Source: DASPJR01 sp035628505
GTDB taxonomy: Bacteria; Planctomycetota; SZUA-567; H5-PLA8
Reading direction: 5' to 3'
Length of the DNA stretch: 63,639 nt
NCBI GenBank assembly: GCA_035628505.1
Contig: DASPJR010000068.1
Span: forward strand, 1-63,639
Program-made: the position numbers and the translations under genes
Shown: piece by piece, positions 7,686 to 16,890 of the stretch
Layout: each line of letters begins with the position of its first letter
Position numbering within the stretch: the first letter of the stretch is position 1
The notes under the pieces: generated by a model
Seen by the model: the letters and a program-made list of their open reading frames with translations, nothing else
The model's database searches: none
Told to the model about the DNA's origin: nothing

Positions 7686-8411
7686 GTGTTAATCTCAAAC
7701 AAAGTCATCGTATTTTTAGAGAACGCGACTGCGAAGGATGCCTACGTTCAGTTGCGCTCTATTTTGGAACGCGTGGATGCTAATGCGACGATGAGTTCGC
7801 TTTCAACCAAGCGTAAGTTAGTGGAAGACTACGACCACCTTCTGGAACTTTTGGAAGATCACCGTGTGAACGAGACTCAAACGCTTAACCTCCACGTTGT
7901 TTGCAATGATAAACGAGAATCAGTAGCGTGGCTTATCCACGTCAATCTAAACCTAATGCCATACCTGTGCTTTGAACTTGCAAACAGCTCTGATAAGGAC
8001 ATGAAATTGAAGTTGAGCTGGCGAATGCTGTTGCTTGATATCATAGAAGTAACTCCCTATTTACCACTATTCGTTTACCAGCGCTATTTCGATACAAGAA
8101 CGTCAATATACCAATTAAAAAATAGTTATCACGGCGACTTGGCTTGGATCTATATCTGGCAAAAAATTGAAAAGAGTCCCAAATTAAAGTCCATTTTAGG
8201 CGCGAGACGTGTGGGTTGCAGAAATGTAATGCTGGCTCTGCACGATTTTTTAGCTTCCTTGGACCTGTTTGAAGAAATGAAGACGGAACTAAACATTTCT
8301 TTAGACGAAATCGATAGCAATTTAACTTCTACCAATAGAATTTCCCAAGTATTATCAAGGCTCCCTTCCGAGATAGAAGAGCGAGATTGGTTTAACTCAT
8401 ATGGCCGGTGA
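7686..8411 (+). CDS. AT-rich hypothetical protein
   Basis: 241 aa from a GTG at 7686 preceded by AGGAATCAGG. It has no signal peptide or clear membrane segment; the predicted content is helical with Leu, Asp and Glu-rich stretches (LLELLEDHRV, FLASLDLFEEMK). No family is recognised. The base composition is clearly lower in GC than the neighbours and codon choice differs (many TTA, ATA, AAT), which suggests recent arrival. It starts 10 bp after the preceding membrane-protein gene, so it may share its transcript. Confidence 0.65.
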   Translation: MLISNKVIVFLENATAKDAYVQLRSILERVDANATMSSLSTKRKLVEDYDHLLELLEDHRVNETQTLNLHVVCNDKRESVAWLIHVNLNLMPYLCFELANSSDKDMKLKLSWRMLLLDIIEVTPYLPLFVYQRYFDTRTSIYQLKNSYHGDLAWIYIWQKIEKSPKLKSILGARRVGCRNVMLALHDFLASLDLFEEMKTELNISLDEIDSNLTSTNRISQVLSRLPSEIEERDWFNSYGR

Positions 8412-8443
8412 CACTGGCTTGAAGACTGGTGTGCCACCAGTCA

Positions 8444-9205
8444 CTACTTTCTTCGCTTTTTACCGTCATCTTTTGTCCGAACAGGATCGTCGGGCATTGT
8501 ATAGGTAAAATCCCACTTTTTCCAAAGTTCAAGAATGTCATGAAATTCCTTGTCATCTTTGAACTTTTCGGAAACAGCCATTTCCAACAATTCTTTAATT
8601 TCATCGTGTCCTTGCCTTGAAAGTTGATCGTTCTTCGGCTTCAAGACATGGCGGGTCGAGTATTCCCATTGGTTTGGAAAAGCGGGCGGTATGTTCAGTT
8701 TTGGATGTGCTTGTATAAAAGCCTTCATTTTCTCGAAAATCATTGCGTTGTGCTCCGACACTCTATCGAACTTTGCGTCCTCTCGGAACTTCTGTACGAG
8801 AGCCGCGGACTTAGGACTCTTTTCATTCAGCGCCTTTACCTTTTCGCGAGAATAGATCACGACACCGGTTCCCGCATCTTCGCGGGCGATGGTCCAATCC
8901 GCGTCGATTTGCCGGCAGAACTCTTCCAGCACACTGACAGCCGTCGCATCGTTGAACGTGCCGGAAAATGTTTTTTGCGAGTCAACGAAAAAAGAGATAT
9001 TCAACCGCGTTCTTAAGACCCATTGTCCGATGAAATCATGAAGCGGCAGTTTGTCCGCGACAATGGACATCTTTCTTTTCATGCGATCGAAACAGCTTTC
9101 CAGCGTTTCAACTTCGATTTCGTTTGCTCCGCCGATCGGCTTCGCGTCCCCTGCGTAGAGCATCACGCCAAGCAGCGCGGCAAAGATGGCGATAGTGCGA
9201 AGCAT
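8444..9205 (-). CDS. Secreted protein with an STN-like domain
   Basis: 253 aa with an N-terminal signal peptide (MLRTIAIFAALLGVMLYA). Residues about 55-120 resemble the secretin/TonB short N-terminal (STN) module: LPLHDFIGQWVLRTRLNISF, then a GTFNDATAVSVLEEFCRQ stretch and DWTIAREDAGTGVVIYSR. Such modules occur at the front of secretins and TonB receptors, and as stand-alone secreted proteins in PVC bacteria. The C-terminal half is charged and unrecognised. GAGGAG lies 6 bp before the ATG. It is convergent with the AT-rich gene upstream and is itself somewhat lower in GC. Confidence 0.65.
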   Translation of the reverse strand: MLRTIAIFAALLGVMLYAGDAKPIGGANEIEVETLESCFDRMKRKMSIVADKLPLHDFIGQWVLRTRLNISFFVDSQKTFSGTFNDATAVSVLEEFCRQIDADWTIAREDAGTGVVIYSREKVKALNEKSPKSAALVQKFREDAKFDRVSEHNAMIFEKMKAFIQAHPKLNIPPAFPNQWEYSTRHVLKPKNDQLSRQGHDEIKELLEMAVSEKFKDDKEFHDILELWKKWDFTYTMPDDPVRTKDDGKKRRK

Positions 9206-9359
9206 ATGTGAACTCCTCGAACGTTTATAGAGGTCTATCGCCCGATGCTCAAGGCCTAAGGCGACGGGTTACAACGTGCGCGCCTGCTGGCGCTTTAGCA
9301 GTGGGGCTTTCAATAGAATGATGGCGCAGATCTGAATAGGGCCGCCCCGCAGCGTCCGC

Positions 9360-10931
9360 TTACTTCACCACCTGCGGATCGACCCAGACGGCGCCGCAGT
9401 TGTTGTTGCCGCCGGCACAGTGGACTTCCAGTTCCAGCTTGTCGATGCCGCTGATGTCCACCTCGCACGGCTGCGGCTGCTTGTGCCGCTTGATGGGCTT
9501 GGATTGCCAGAGTTTTTTGCCGTCGCCCAGCACTTTAAACGTCATAGGGCTTTCGCTGGTGTTCCAGTGGTCGATCATGGCCGCTTCGGTGCGCAGCGTG
9601 CGGAACGCGCCGCCGAGCCGGTAGGCCACGTGTGAGGGCTCGCCGCGGCCGGGATGAAGCGAGAGGCTGTTTGTATAATACAGCCGGTTTTTCACCTCCA
9701 CGCGCCAGTTGTGATAGCCCATGTCGCCCTTTTTGCCGAACTCGCCAAAGCCGACTTTCACCTCCTGCTCGTCCAGGTCCGCGAGGTACACCAGGCGCGG
9801 CCCGTCTCGCACAGGCGTCTCGCCCTCCTCGAGCGTAAACGAGCAATCCAGGTTTTCGCCGCCCCAGCGCTTGGCCATCACGCCAATAGCCGTAAATTCC
9901 GCGTCCGTTTCAATGGTTTCGATTTCATGCCACAGGTTTTCCGGCTTGTGGCGGTACAGCAGTTTTACTTTGCCCGGCGTATAGAGCGCGCGGAACTGGC
10001 CGGTCATTGTCATCACTTCCGGCGTGTTGCCGTGGTAGTGGCGGTCTTCGGGCAGCACACCGCGAATGTTGATGTGATAGCCCCCGTCTATGTTTGCCAT
10101 GAGGGCATTGAAATCTTCGTCCCAGAGGAACAGGCCGGCCCAGGTCGATTCGGCGCGGGAGGCCAGCGAATAGGAAATTGTCAGCTCATCACCTGACGGA
10201 CACAGCGGCCGGTAGTACGCGGGGAACTTGCCTTTCCTGAAATCCCAGGGGTCCACATAGGTGCTGATCTGGATGCGGTGCGCTTTGGCCGTGTGCGTCA
10301 CCGCGGCCTGGGGGCTGGGCGAGTGAACCTTCCACGCGTAAGACTTCGGCTCGGGCAGAGTGCTGCTTTTCTCGGCGACGGGTGGCTCGGGCGAAGCGCC
10401 GTCGCTGCGCTGAATGGAGAGGCGGATGAGATTAAGCAGGCGCAAGCTGGCGACGCCGTGCGCGAGAATGCGGTATTCGAGGCGGTGCTTTGCCGGAGCG
10501 CGAAAATCGCGCTCGCTCTGGATCACAAAGGCGTCGCGGTCGGACGCAAAGTCACGCACGTAAAAGGTGTGTTTTGCGAGCACCTTGTCGGCATCCGCGT
10601 CAAAGATGTCGACACTCAGAACTTTGGCATCGGGATCGGTCACGCGATCGAAGACTGTTCCCACCCAGCACACGCGGAAGTGCTCGCCGGTTGAGCGCTC
10701 ATACGGCCCAAAGGAAAAGAAGCCCTCTTTTTTGTGCCGCAGCCGGTCATACGTTTTGTAGCCGGGATTGCTGGCGACGTCTTCAGGCACTTCGCCGAAG
10801 CCAGGGCTGATCTGTAGCGCCGGGTCGTCGCCCAGCCACATTTTCATTTCCGCTACCGCGTGAGTCGCGGCGAGCTTGCGCATATCCAGCTCGCGCTGGC
10901 CCTGCAGAACCGAGAAATCAGGCGCTTTCAT
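9360..10931 (-). CDS. NPCBM-domain protein
   Basis: 523 aa from the ATG at 10931 (CGGAGAGG upstream; an earlier in-frame ATG at 10961 lacks this). The last 110 residues form an NPCBM (novel putative carbohydrate-binding) module: YRLGGAFRTLRTEAA, FKVLGDGKKLWQS, and DISGIDKLELEVHCAG ending AVWVDPQVV. The N-terminal 200 residues and the middle (IQISTYVDPWDF, LFLWDEDFNALMANIDGGYH) look like beta-rich domains of unknown type. No signal peptide is visible from either start, which is odd for a polysaccharide-binding protein. It probably binds glycans, and no catalytic residues can be assigned. Confidence 0.7.
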   Translation of the reverse strand: MKAPDFSVLQGQRELDMRKLAATHAVAEMKMWLGDDPALQISPGFGEVPEDVASNPGYKTYDRLRHKKEGFFSFGPYERSTGEHFRVCWVGTVFDRVTDPDAKVLSVDIFDADADKVLAKHTFYVRDFASDRDAFVIQSERDFRAPAKHRLEYRILAHGVASLRLLNLIRLSIQRSDGASPEPPVAEKSSTLPEPKSYAWKVHSPSPQAAVTHTAKAHRIQISTYVDPWDFRKGKFPAYYRPLCPSGDELTISYSLASRAESTWAGLFLWDEDFNALMANIDGGYHINIRGVLPEDRHYHGNTPEVMTMTGQFRALYTPGKVKLLYRHKPENLWHEIETIETDAEFTAIGVMAKRWGGENLDCSFTLEEGETPVRDGPRLVYLADLDEQEVKVGFGEFGKKGDMGYHNWRVEVKNRLYYTNSLSLHPGRGEPSHVAYRLGGAFRTLRTEAAMIDHWNTSESPMTFKVLGDGKKLWQSKPIKRHKQPQPCEVDISGIDKLELEVHCAGGNNNCGAVWVDPQVVK

Positions 10932-11099
10932 AAGCCTCTCCGAAAACAGGGAATCGGGCAAGAATGCTAGTGCGCGCGGGCACCCGGCCGCAATTGAAAA
11001 ATGTTCATACTGTTTTCAGGAGCGGCGGGGATGCGCCGCTGCGTTCAGGTTTGAAGAGAAGAGTTCAAGCGGAGCGTGCAGGTGCTGCAATTTTCTTCG

Positions 11100-12098
11100 C
11101 TACACCGTCTCCCCGCGCTCCTTGCGGAGCGTCTTGATCTGGTGTCCGGCCTGGGCGGCTGCAAGCAGCGAGGCGATGATCGATACCTTGATGGCGATCG
11201 TGAACATGCCCATTTCGTCACTGGTGATAAATCCGACGACAGCGTCGATGGAATACAGGATCAGCGCCGTCAGGCAGCATTCGAAGGGGTAACTGTTCAT
11301 GAAGAAGAGCAGTCCAAAAAGGCCTACTCCGATAAACAGCGTCAGCGCTGAGATGAGTTTCAGCTTGAAGGCTTCGTGCTCCATCTGATCGCGGGCCTTC
11401 TGGCGCTCAGCGGCCATCTTGTCCTCGGCCGCCTGAACTTCGGCTTTCGTCGGATCGCGGCCCAGTTCGTACTTGAGACCCTCCTCTAGGTCTTTCTTCA
11501 ACATCGCCCGCATTTCCGGCGTGTCACCGAACTTGTCCATTCCCTGTCCAATCGAGGAAACCAGTGACGAGCCCAGCCACGCAAATACTCCGCTGGCCAG
11601 CAGGATCAGGGCGTTGATCACGAGAATGACCTTCGTGACCATCAGCTTCGATTTGAGCTGTTCTTCCATCCAATTGGGATTCGATCCGCCCGCCGACGCC
11701 TGCGCCGGCGGGGCGGCTGCGGGCTCTGGCGTGGCTGACGTTGCCGTGGCCGACCCGGCCGGGGCGGCGGCTTTCGCCGCCGCTGGAGCCGCCGGGCGCG
11801 GAACGCTGCCGCCTGTTTTCTTGAGGTGCTCCGCGCACGCGGCACACACGCGCTGGCCTTCGACTTCGACCAGTTCGGCTTCGGGAATCGACGAGACGCA
11901 GACGGGGCACAGTTTCATGCTCGGCCTTGGCGCGCGCTGGCGTTCCGGCTTGGCCGCTGCCCCGCTTTTTTCGACGCTCACATCCGGCGTTTCCGCCGGA
12001 GCCGTTGAATCCCAGCTGCAGCAGGGGCAAACCTTTCGATTGCGAAGAATCGTCGCGCAGCGCTTGCACCGTACGGATTCGGCCGTGAGTGTGGGCAT
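11100..12098 (-). CDS. Zinc-ribbon membrane protein
   Basis: 332 aa. Two Cys4 zinc knuckles open the protein: CKRCATIL...CPCC (about 10-28) and CPVC...CAAC (about 63-89). A Pro/Ala-rich linker of about 50 residues follows, then four hydrophobic segments (VTKVILVINALILLASGVFA; LISALTLFIGVGLFGLLFF; CCLTALILYSIDAVVGF; IAIKVSIIASLLAAA). A charged helix, rich in Lys and Glu, separates the first two. The ATG at 12098 has GAGGA upstream and begins MPTLTAESVRCKRC. Cytoplasmic ribbon plus membrane domain is a common but functionally unknown arrangement. It is divergent from the GH9 gene. Confidence 0.75.
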   Translation of the reverse strand: MPTLTAESVRCKRCATILRNRKVCPCCSWDSTAPAETPDVSVEKSGAAAKPERQRAPRPSMKLCPVCVSSIPEAELVEVEGQRVCAACAEHLKKTGGSVPRPAAPAAAKAAAPAGSATATSATPEPAAAPPAQASAGGSNPNWMEEQLKSKLMVTKVILVINALILLASGVFAWLGSSLVSSIGQGMDKFGDTPEMRAMLKKDLEEGLKYELGRDPTKAEVQAAEDKMAAERQKARDQMEHEAFKLKLISALTLFIGVGLFGLLFFMNSYPFECCLTALILYSIDAVVGFITSDEMGMFTIAIKVSIIASLLAAAQAGHQIKTLRKERGETV

Positions 12099-12236
12099 AA
12101 AGGTCCTCGAGAAGTTTAATAATGATGAGCACGCTACGTGTTCAGCGGGAATTCTCAATAGTTTTCATACCAGTATCGCACGAAAGTCGGCCAAAACTTT
12201 GCTCACGTGCAGCCGGCCGGGTGTACGTTGTAACGT

Positions 12237-12248
12237 TGTAACGTTACA
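12237..12248. promoter_or_regulatory. LacI-type operator-like palindrome upstream of the GH9 gene
   Basis: TGTAACGTTACA is a perfect 12-bp palindrome. It ends 20 bp before the GH9 start codon. A further GTAACGTT half-word immediately upstream gives a repeated GTAACGTT-GT-AACGTTAC pattern (12230-12247). LacI-family operators commonly have TGTAA...TTACA with a central CG, as here. No LacI gene is in the window. Confidence 0.55.
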
Positions 12249-12268
12249 TTTATCGAGGGGACCCGACG

Positions 12269-14623
12269 ATGCGTGGAACAACAATTTGTGCTGGCCTGCT
12301 GCTGTCACTGCTGCAGTCGGCGGCGCTGGCTATTGATGTGGCGGAAGTCCTGCCGCTGACCGAGCGCTGGCTCATGGTTCACATCAACGACGGCCACGTT
12401 GTACATCACAAAAAAGGCGAGCCGCGCAATAAAGAGAAGGTCGTTGCGACGCCCATCGACACTGCAAAGGCCGACAACGTAAAGACGTGGTCGGTGAGCA
12501 GCGCTGACGATCCAAAGTATGCGCAGCCAGTCACACCGCTGCGCGTCGGCCGGAAAACGAAAGGCACCGATTTCGCGTGGCTCACCGAAAAGTGGGAAAA
12601 GGGCCGGGCCGTAAACGTCAGCCTGGACCATTCGAAAGATCATTGGATCTACCTTGAATTGCCCACCCCGCTGCAGCCGGGTGCGACTTATTCGGTTGGG
12701 TGCGGCGGACTGGTGCCTGAGACATTCAAGCTTTCGCTGAAATTCGACGTGAAGACGGCACGGAGCGAAGCGCTTCACGTAAACCTGCTCGGATGGCCCA
12801 CCAGCGCGCCCGCCAAATTCGGCTATTTCTACCACTGGATGGGAGACCTTGGTTCGCTCGACGTCAAAGCGTACGAAGGCAAGCCCTTCCGGCTTATCGA
12901 CGTGGCCAGCGGCAATGCGGCTTTCACCGGAAAGGTTGTTTTCCGCGCACCTAAAACGCAGCAGGAGACAGGGCACCTCAAGGATACGCCTCTGGGAAAT
13001 TTCCTTGCCGCAGATGTATGCGAGTGCGACTTCAGCGCGTTTCAGACGCCAGGCAAATATGTGCTGTCCGTGGAAGGCGTGGGATGTTCGTTTCCGTTCA
13101 GCATCGGCGACGATGTCTACCGCGAGGCCTACATCACGACCACGCGCGGGCTCTATCACAACCGCAGCGGAATCGAACTGAAGAAGCCGTACACCGAGTA
13201 TGAGCGGCCCGCGCCGCACAATCCGAAGCTGACCCCCGGCTTCGCTGGCAAGCTTGTGTACACGCGTTCGCGCTTCGTGGATTGGAACAACGGCGACGCG
13301 GACAAGTCCGATGAGCCCGCCATCAGCAAGGCAATCGCCGGACCGCTCGACGTCTCGGGGTGGTACCAGGATGCCGGAGACTGGGACGGCTACCTCGCGC
13401 ACCTGAATGTGCCCAGCTCGCTGATGCTGGCCTGGCAGCTGAAGCCTGCCAATTTCACGGATGGCGAATTGAACATCCCCGAAAGCGGCAATGGCGTTCC
13501 GGACATCCTGGATGAAGCCGCGTGGCTGCCGCGCTTCTGCAAACGCCTGCGCGAAGAGCTGGTTAAGAAAGGCTACGGCACGGGCGGAATCGGGCTGCGC
13601 ATCTGCGGCGATCACTTCGGCGGCGATGGGGATGGTGTGCCGTCCTACCTGGATGTGAAGCGGCAGTGGATAGTCTCGGGCGAAGACCCGTGGAGCACGT
13701 ATCGCTACGCAGCGGTTGCGGCGGAGCTGGCCTGGTGCCTGAACAAAGCGGGCGTGAAAGATCCGGAGCAGGCCGACTGGCAGAAGGAGGCGCTGGAAAG
13801 TTACCGCTGGGCCGAGGCCAACACGAAGCCCGGTGACGAAGAAGGCAGGCCCGCTGCCGGATCAAAGCTGCGGGACGTTCGCGCTTACGCCGCGGCGGCG
13901 CTGTTCCGCTTGACTGGCGAAGCGTCGTTCCAGGAAAGGCTTGATAAGGACACGGCCTGGATGAAGGCCGACACGCAGCTGGAATACGATTCACGCTGGG
14001 GACCGTGGGTGCATGTACTGGGGGGCGGCAAAGGCACATACGATCCGGCGCTGGTCAGCCGCCTGCGCGCAACCGTGCTGAAAAGCTGCCGCGCGTTGGC
14101 TCTGGAGAACTCAAATAAGCGCGCGCTACGCTGGGGCGGAAATTTCTGGCTGCCGATGCTGGTTGGACAGCAGACCACGCCGCAGATTTTTGAAGGCATC
14201 GTTGGCTACGAGCTGACCAAAGAATCAGCGCCGGACGAAGCGCGGGCTTTCCACGCCGCGGTCGTGACCAGCTGCGACTATGTGCTGGGCACCAACGCTC
14301 TGAACATGACGTGGACCACCGGCCTCGGCGTGCGCCACCCGAAGCATGTGTTCCACATCGACGCGTGGTACAACGGAAAGCCGCAGCCGCATCCGGGCAT
14401 CATTCCTTACGGCCCGTGGAAGAAAAACAAGGAGCTGGGCCAGGGTCCGTGGGACAGTGACTGGCCAAATCAGACGGTTCACCCGGCGATCGACAACTGG
14501 CCGGGCAACGAGCGCTGGTTTGACAACCGCTGTTCACCCCTGAGCGCCGAATTTACGATCCACCAGACGACTTGCGTTTCGGCAGCAACATTCGGCTGGC
14601 TCTGCGCACCTGCGAAGAAGTGA
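12269..14623 (+). CDS. Glycoside hydrolase family 9 protein (endoglucanase-like)
   Basis: 784 aa with a signal peptide (about 1-21). An N-terminal Ig-like domain of the CelD type (about 160-280; VNLLGWPTSAPAKFGYF) precedes the (alpha/alpha)6 barrel. The catalytic-base region reads GWYQDAGDWDGY with Asp368 and Asp371. VPDILDEAAW matches the conserved LDE helix. YVLGTNALNMTWTTGLG and the C-terminal ERWFDNRCSPLSAEF, with Glu761 as candidate acid, complete the family signature. GH9 enzymes cut beta-1,4-glucans, and some act on other beta-glucosides. Long insertions between these motifs leave the substrate uncertain. GAGGGG precedes the ATG. A LacI-like palindrome overlaps the promoter region, so induction by a sugar is likely. 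Confidence 0.88.
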   Translation: MRGTTICAGLLLSLLQSAALAIDVAEVLPLTERWLMVHINDGHVVHHKKGEPRNKEKVVATPIDTAKADNVKTWSVSSADDPKYAQPVTPLRVGRKTKGTDFAWLTEKWEKGRAVNVSLDHSKDHWIYLELPTPLQPGATYSVGCGGLVPETFKLSLKFDVKTARSEALHVNLLGWPTSAPAKFGYFYHWMGDLGSLDVKAYEGKPFRLIDVASGNAAFTGKVVFRAPKTQQETGHLKDTPLGNFLAADVCECDFSAFQTPGKYVLSVEGVGCSFPFSIGDDVYREAYITTTRGLYHNRSGIELKKPYTEYERPAPHNPKLTPGFAGKLVYTRSRFVDWNNGDADKSDEPAISKAIAGPLDVSGWYQDAGDWDGYLAHLNVPSSLMLAWQLKPANFTDGELNIPESGNGVPDILDEAAWLPRFCKRLREELVKKGYGTGGIGLRICGDHFGGDGDGVPSYLDVKRQWIVSGEDPWSTYRYAAVAAELAWCLNKAGVKDPEQADWQKEALESYRWAEANTKPGDEEGRPAAGSKLRDVRAYAAAALFRLTGEASFQERLDKDTAWMKADTQLEYDSRWGPWVHVLGGGKGTYDPALVSRLRATVLKSCRALALENSNKRALRWGGNFWLPMLVGQQTTPQIFEGIVGYELTKESAPDEARAFHAAVVTSCDYVLGTNALNMTWTTGLGVRHPKHVFHIDAWYNGKPQPHPGIIPYGPWKKNKELGQGPWDSDWPNQTVHPAIDNWPGNERWFDNRCSPLSAEFTIHQTTCVSAATFGWLCAPAKK

Positions 14624-14635
14624 AAGCGGCGCATT

Positions 14636-14712
14636 TTAACGCCAAGGACGCCAAGAAAATTAAATAAGGTTTTTCCTGGCGACCTTGGCGCGCTCCGCGT
14701 TTTTGGCGTTAA
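14636..14712. repeat. Inverted AACGCCAAGG repeat between convergent genes
   Basis: TTAACGCCAA (14636-14645) pairs with TTGGCGTTAA (14703-14712), and inner words GCCAAGG/CCTTGGC add further pairing. The element separates the GH9 stop from the DUF72 stop and may end both transcripts. The DUF72 reading frame runs into it. Confidence 0.7.
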
Positions 14713-15484
14713 GCATTTCAAGCCGCGGTGATTGTCTCGTATTGGCTAATCGATCGTGAAGACGCAACGCGTCACCGGCCGCGGCGCCGCTGGCGGTGTT
14801 GTCAAAGATGCACCAGACCTGAGCCCGCTTTTCTGCTTCAGCGATCCTTTCAGCAAGCGCTGCAATAAAACTGTCCGTATAGGACGAGTAAAAGCGCCGC
14901 GGCGACCCGTGCAGGCGGAAATAAACCAGCCCCGGCCACCCGCCGGGCTCGGCAGCAATCGCATTGAGCGCCGGGTCTGCGGCCACACGCGCGATGTGGT
15001 GCCTGAACAGCAGCGTGCCCGCCTCGGGGCTGAACCAGCTTTCATGACGCGGTTCGCACACGGCTGTGCCGGCATGGAGTTCGCGCACCAGTTTAAAAAA
15101 CGATTCGGCCAGGCGGGGTGAAAAGATCAAGCTGGGCGGAAGTTGAATCAGAAGAGGACCAAGTTTTTTCCGCAGCGGCTGAATGCCGAGCAGAAACTTT
15201 TTCAGCTCCCCGCGCGCACGCTTCAGTTTCAGCTCGTGCGTGATTGTCTGCGAGAGCTTCACAGAAAAGCGGAACGCGGCCGGCGTCGTTTCAACCCAGC
15301 GCTCGAACGTACCTGGCTCGTGCATGCTGTAGAAGGTGCTGTTTATCTCAACGGCGTTAAGCACGCGGCTGAAGCGTTCCAAGTGGCTGCCCTGGCACGC
15401 AAAGCGTTCCGCGCAGTCCCGCGGAACGCTCCAGCCTGCGCAGCCGATCCTGAGAGGGGACCTTCGAGTGTTCGCGATCGTCAT
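14660..15484 (-). CDS. DUF72 family protein
   Basis: 274 aa from the ATG at 15484 (GGGGAG about 10 bp upstream). The DUF72 fold is a TIM barrel of unknown activity. Family motifs are LRIGCAGWS at the start, NAVEINSTFY, FRFSVKLSQTITH, LLIQLPPSL, CEPRHESWF, VYFRLHGSPR and CIFDNTASGAAAGDALRL. The conserved order and length are complete. The last 25 residues or so (MLNAKNAERAKVARKNLI) fall in the AACGCCAAGG repeat between this gene and GH9, so they are not part of the family fold. It is convergent with GH9. Confidence 0.88.
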   Translation of the reverse strand: MTIANTRRSPLRIGCAGWSVPRDCAERFACQGSHLERFSRVLNAVEINSTFYSMHEPGTFERWVETTPAAFRFSVKLSQTITHELKLKRARGELKKFLLGIQPLRKKLGPLLIQLPPSLIFSPRLAESFFKLVRELHAGTAVCEPRHESWFSPEAGTLLFRHHIARVAADPALNAIAAEPGGWPGLVYFRLHGSPRRFYSSYTDSFIAALAERIAEAEKRAQVWCIFDNTASGAAAGDALRLHDRLANTRQSPRLEMLNAKNAERAKVARKNLI

Positions 15485-15632
15485 TCCAGAAAACTCCCCG
15501 GCTTGGACCGGCCTCAAGACAACGTCACGCAAACGGCGGCGCAGAAAGCGCGACGCGTGAACTGATGCCAGTCCCTTAACAAAAGTTCTGGCACAGAACT
15601 CGCTGCGGGACGATGAAGGTATGGAGCGAGCC

Positions 15633-16649
15633 ATGGCGCAAAAATATATTTCTCTGCTGAAACAGACCTTTTCCGAATGGAGCGAAGATGGTGCCCCGCG
15701 GCTGGGCGCTGCGCTGTCCTATTACACCGTGTTCTCGCTGGCGCCGCTGCTGGTGTTGGTAACCGCCGTGGCGGCTGTGTTTTTTGGACAGGAAGCCGTT
15801 AGCGGCCACCTCGACGAAACGCTGCGCGGAATGATGGGGCAGGCCGGCGCGAAAGCCGTTGAGGACATGGTCGCCAGCGCCGCGCGGCAGGATCAGGGGA
15901 TCGTCGCGACGATTTTTGGCATTGTTCTTCTGCTGCTCGGAGCATCCGGTGTTTTTGGCGAACTGCAAAGCGCCTTGAACACGATCTGGGAAGTAAAGCC
16001 CAAACCTAATCAGGGCATCTGGGCCATCATCCGGCAGCGCTTCTTCTCGATTACGATGGTGATGGGCACCTGCTTTCTGTTGCTGGTCTCGCTTGTCGTC
16101 AGCACAGCGTTGACCGCGGCCGGAAACTATCTTGCCGGTGCGCTGCCCGGCGGAGAGGCGCTCTGGACGGTGGTGAATGCAGTCATCTCATTCGGCATTG
16201 TGGCTTTAATGTTCGCGCTCATTTTTAAATACGTTCCTGACGTGAAGAGTGCCTGGAGCGACGTGTGGATCGGCGCAGTTTTCACGGCAGCGCTGTTTGT
16301 GCTGGGCAAATGGGCGATCGCGATGTACCTGGGCCGCACTAGCGTCAGCTCGTCATACGGCGCAGCCGGTTCGCTCGCCATCGTGCTGCTATGGGTCTAT
16401 TACGTGGCGCAGATCGTCTTTTTCGGCGCCGAATTTACGCAGGTCTACGCCAACCAGTACGGCTCGCGCGTTGTGCCAGCCGAGAACGCCCAGCCGTTGA
16501 CTGAAGAGAAACGTGAAGAAGCAGGTATCCCGCACGAGAGACCGCAGGAGGCCGCAGCGCAGCGCTCCGGACGCGCCGCAGCGGCATCAAAACGTACGGA
16601 ATCCCGCGTCGAACCCGATGACCGAAAGAAAACACCGACAGAAAATTAG
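15633..16649 (+). CDS. YihY/virulence factor BrkB family membrane protein
   Basis: 338 aa from the ATG at 15633; GGAG lies 6 bp upstream. An in-frame ATG at 15621 is possible but has a ribosome site too close. The family fold is six membrane helices. Recognised motifs are GAALSYYTVFSLAPLL, LLLGASGVFGELQSALNTIW, FSITMVMGTCFLLLVSL, ALIFKYVPDVKSAWSDVWIGA and SSYGAAGSLAIVLLWVYYVAQIVFFGAEF. The C-terminal 60 residues form a charged, Ala/Arg/Glu-rich cytoplasmic tail. The function of the family is not settled (once called RNase BN in error). It is divergent from the DUF72 gene. Confidence 0.9.
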   Translation: MAQKYISLLKQTFSEWSEDGAPRLGAALSYYTVFSLAPLLVLVTAVAAVFFGQEAVSGHLDETLRGMMGQAGAKAVEDMVASAARQDQGIVATIFGIVLLLLGASGVFGELQSALNTIWEVKPKPNQGIWAIIRQRFFSITMVMGTCFLLLVSLVVSTALTAAGNYLAGALPGGEALWTVVNAVISFGIVALMFALIFKYVPDVKSAWSDVWIGAVFTAALFVLGKWAIAMYLGRTSVSSSYGAAGSLAIVLLWVYYVAQIVFFGAEFTQVYANQYGSRVVPAENAQPLTEEKREEAGIPHERPQEAAAQRSGRAAAASKRTESRVEPDDRKKTPTEN

Positions 16650-16857
16650 ACCTTTAGTTCCGCACAACCGGGATCCAAGGTCCGCGATCACGCGTTTTCT
16701 ATCGGAGCCGAGCCCCGCGCCTGAAAATCACCGTACGCTTTGTGCGTGCGTGGACAAATACTTGTTGAACTGAAGCTTATAACCGGGCGCACGCAGTGCG
16801 TTTTACACTGTGGGGGCGCTCATTTGAGTTGTTGAAAAGCTTCCGGCGGGGTAGGTT

Positions 16858-16876
16858 GATTCAGGGTTCCTGAATC
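16858..16876. promoter_or_regulatory. Inverted repeat in the cstA leader
   Basis: GATTCAGG (16858-16865) and CCTGAATC (16869-16876) form a perfect 8-bp inverted repeat with a 3-nt spacer. It sits directly before the GAGG ribosome site of cstA. It can be a protein-binding site or an RNA hairpin that limits ribosome access. Confidence 0.5.
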
Positions 16877-16890
16877 GGCGAGGTTTCTCT

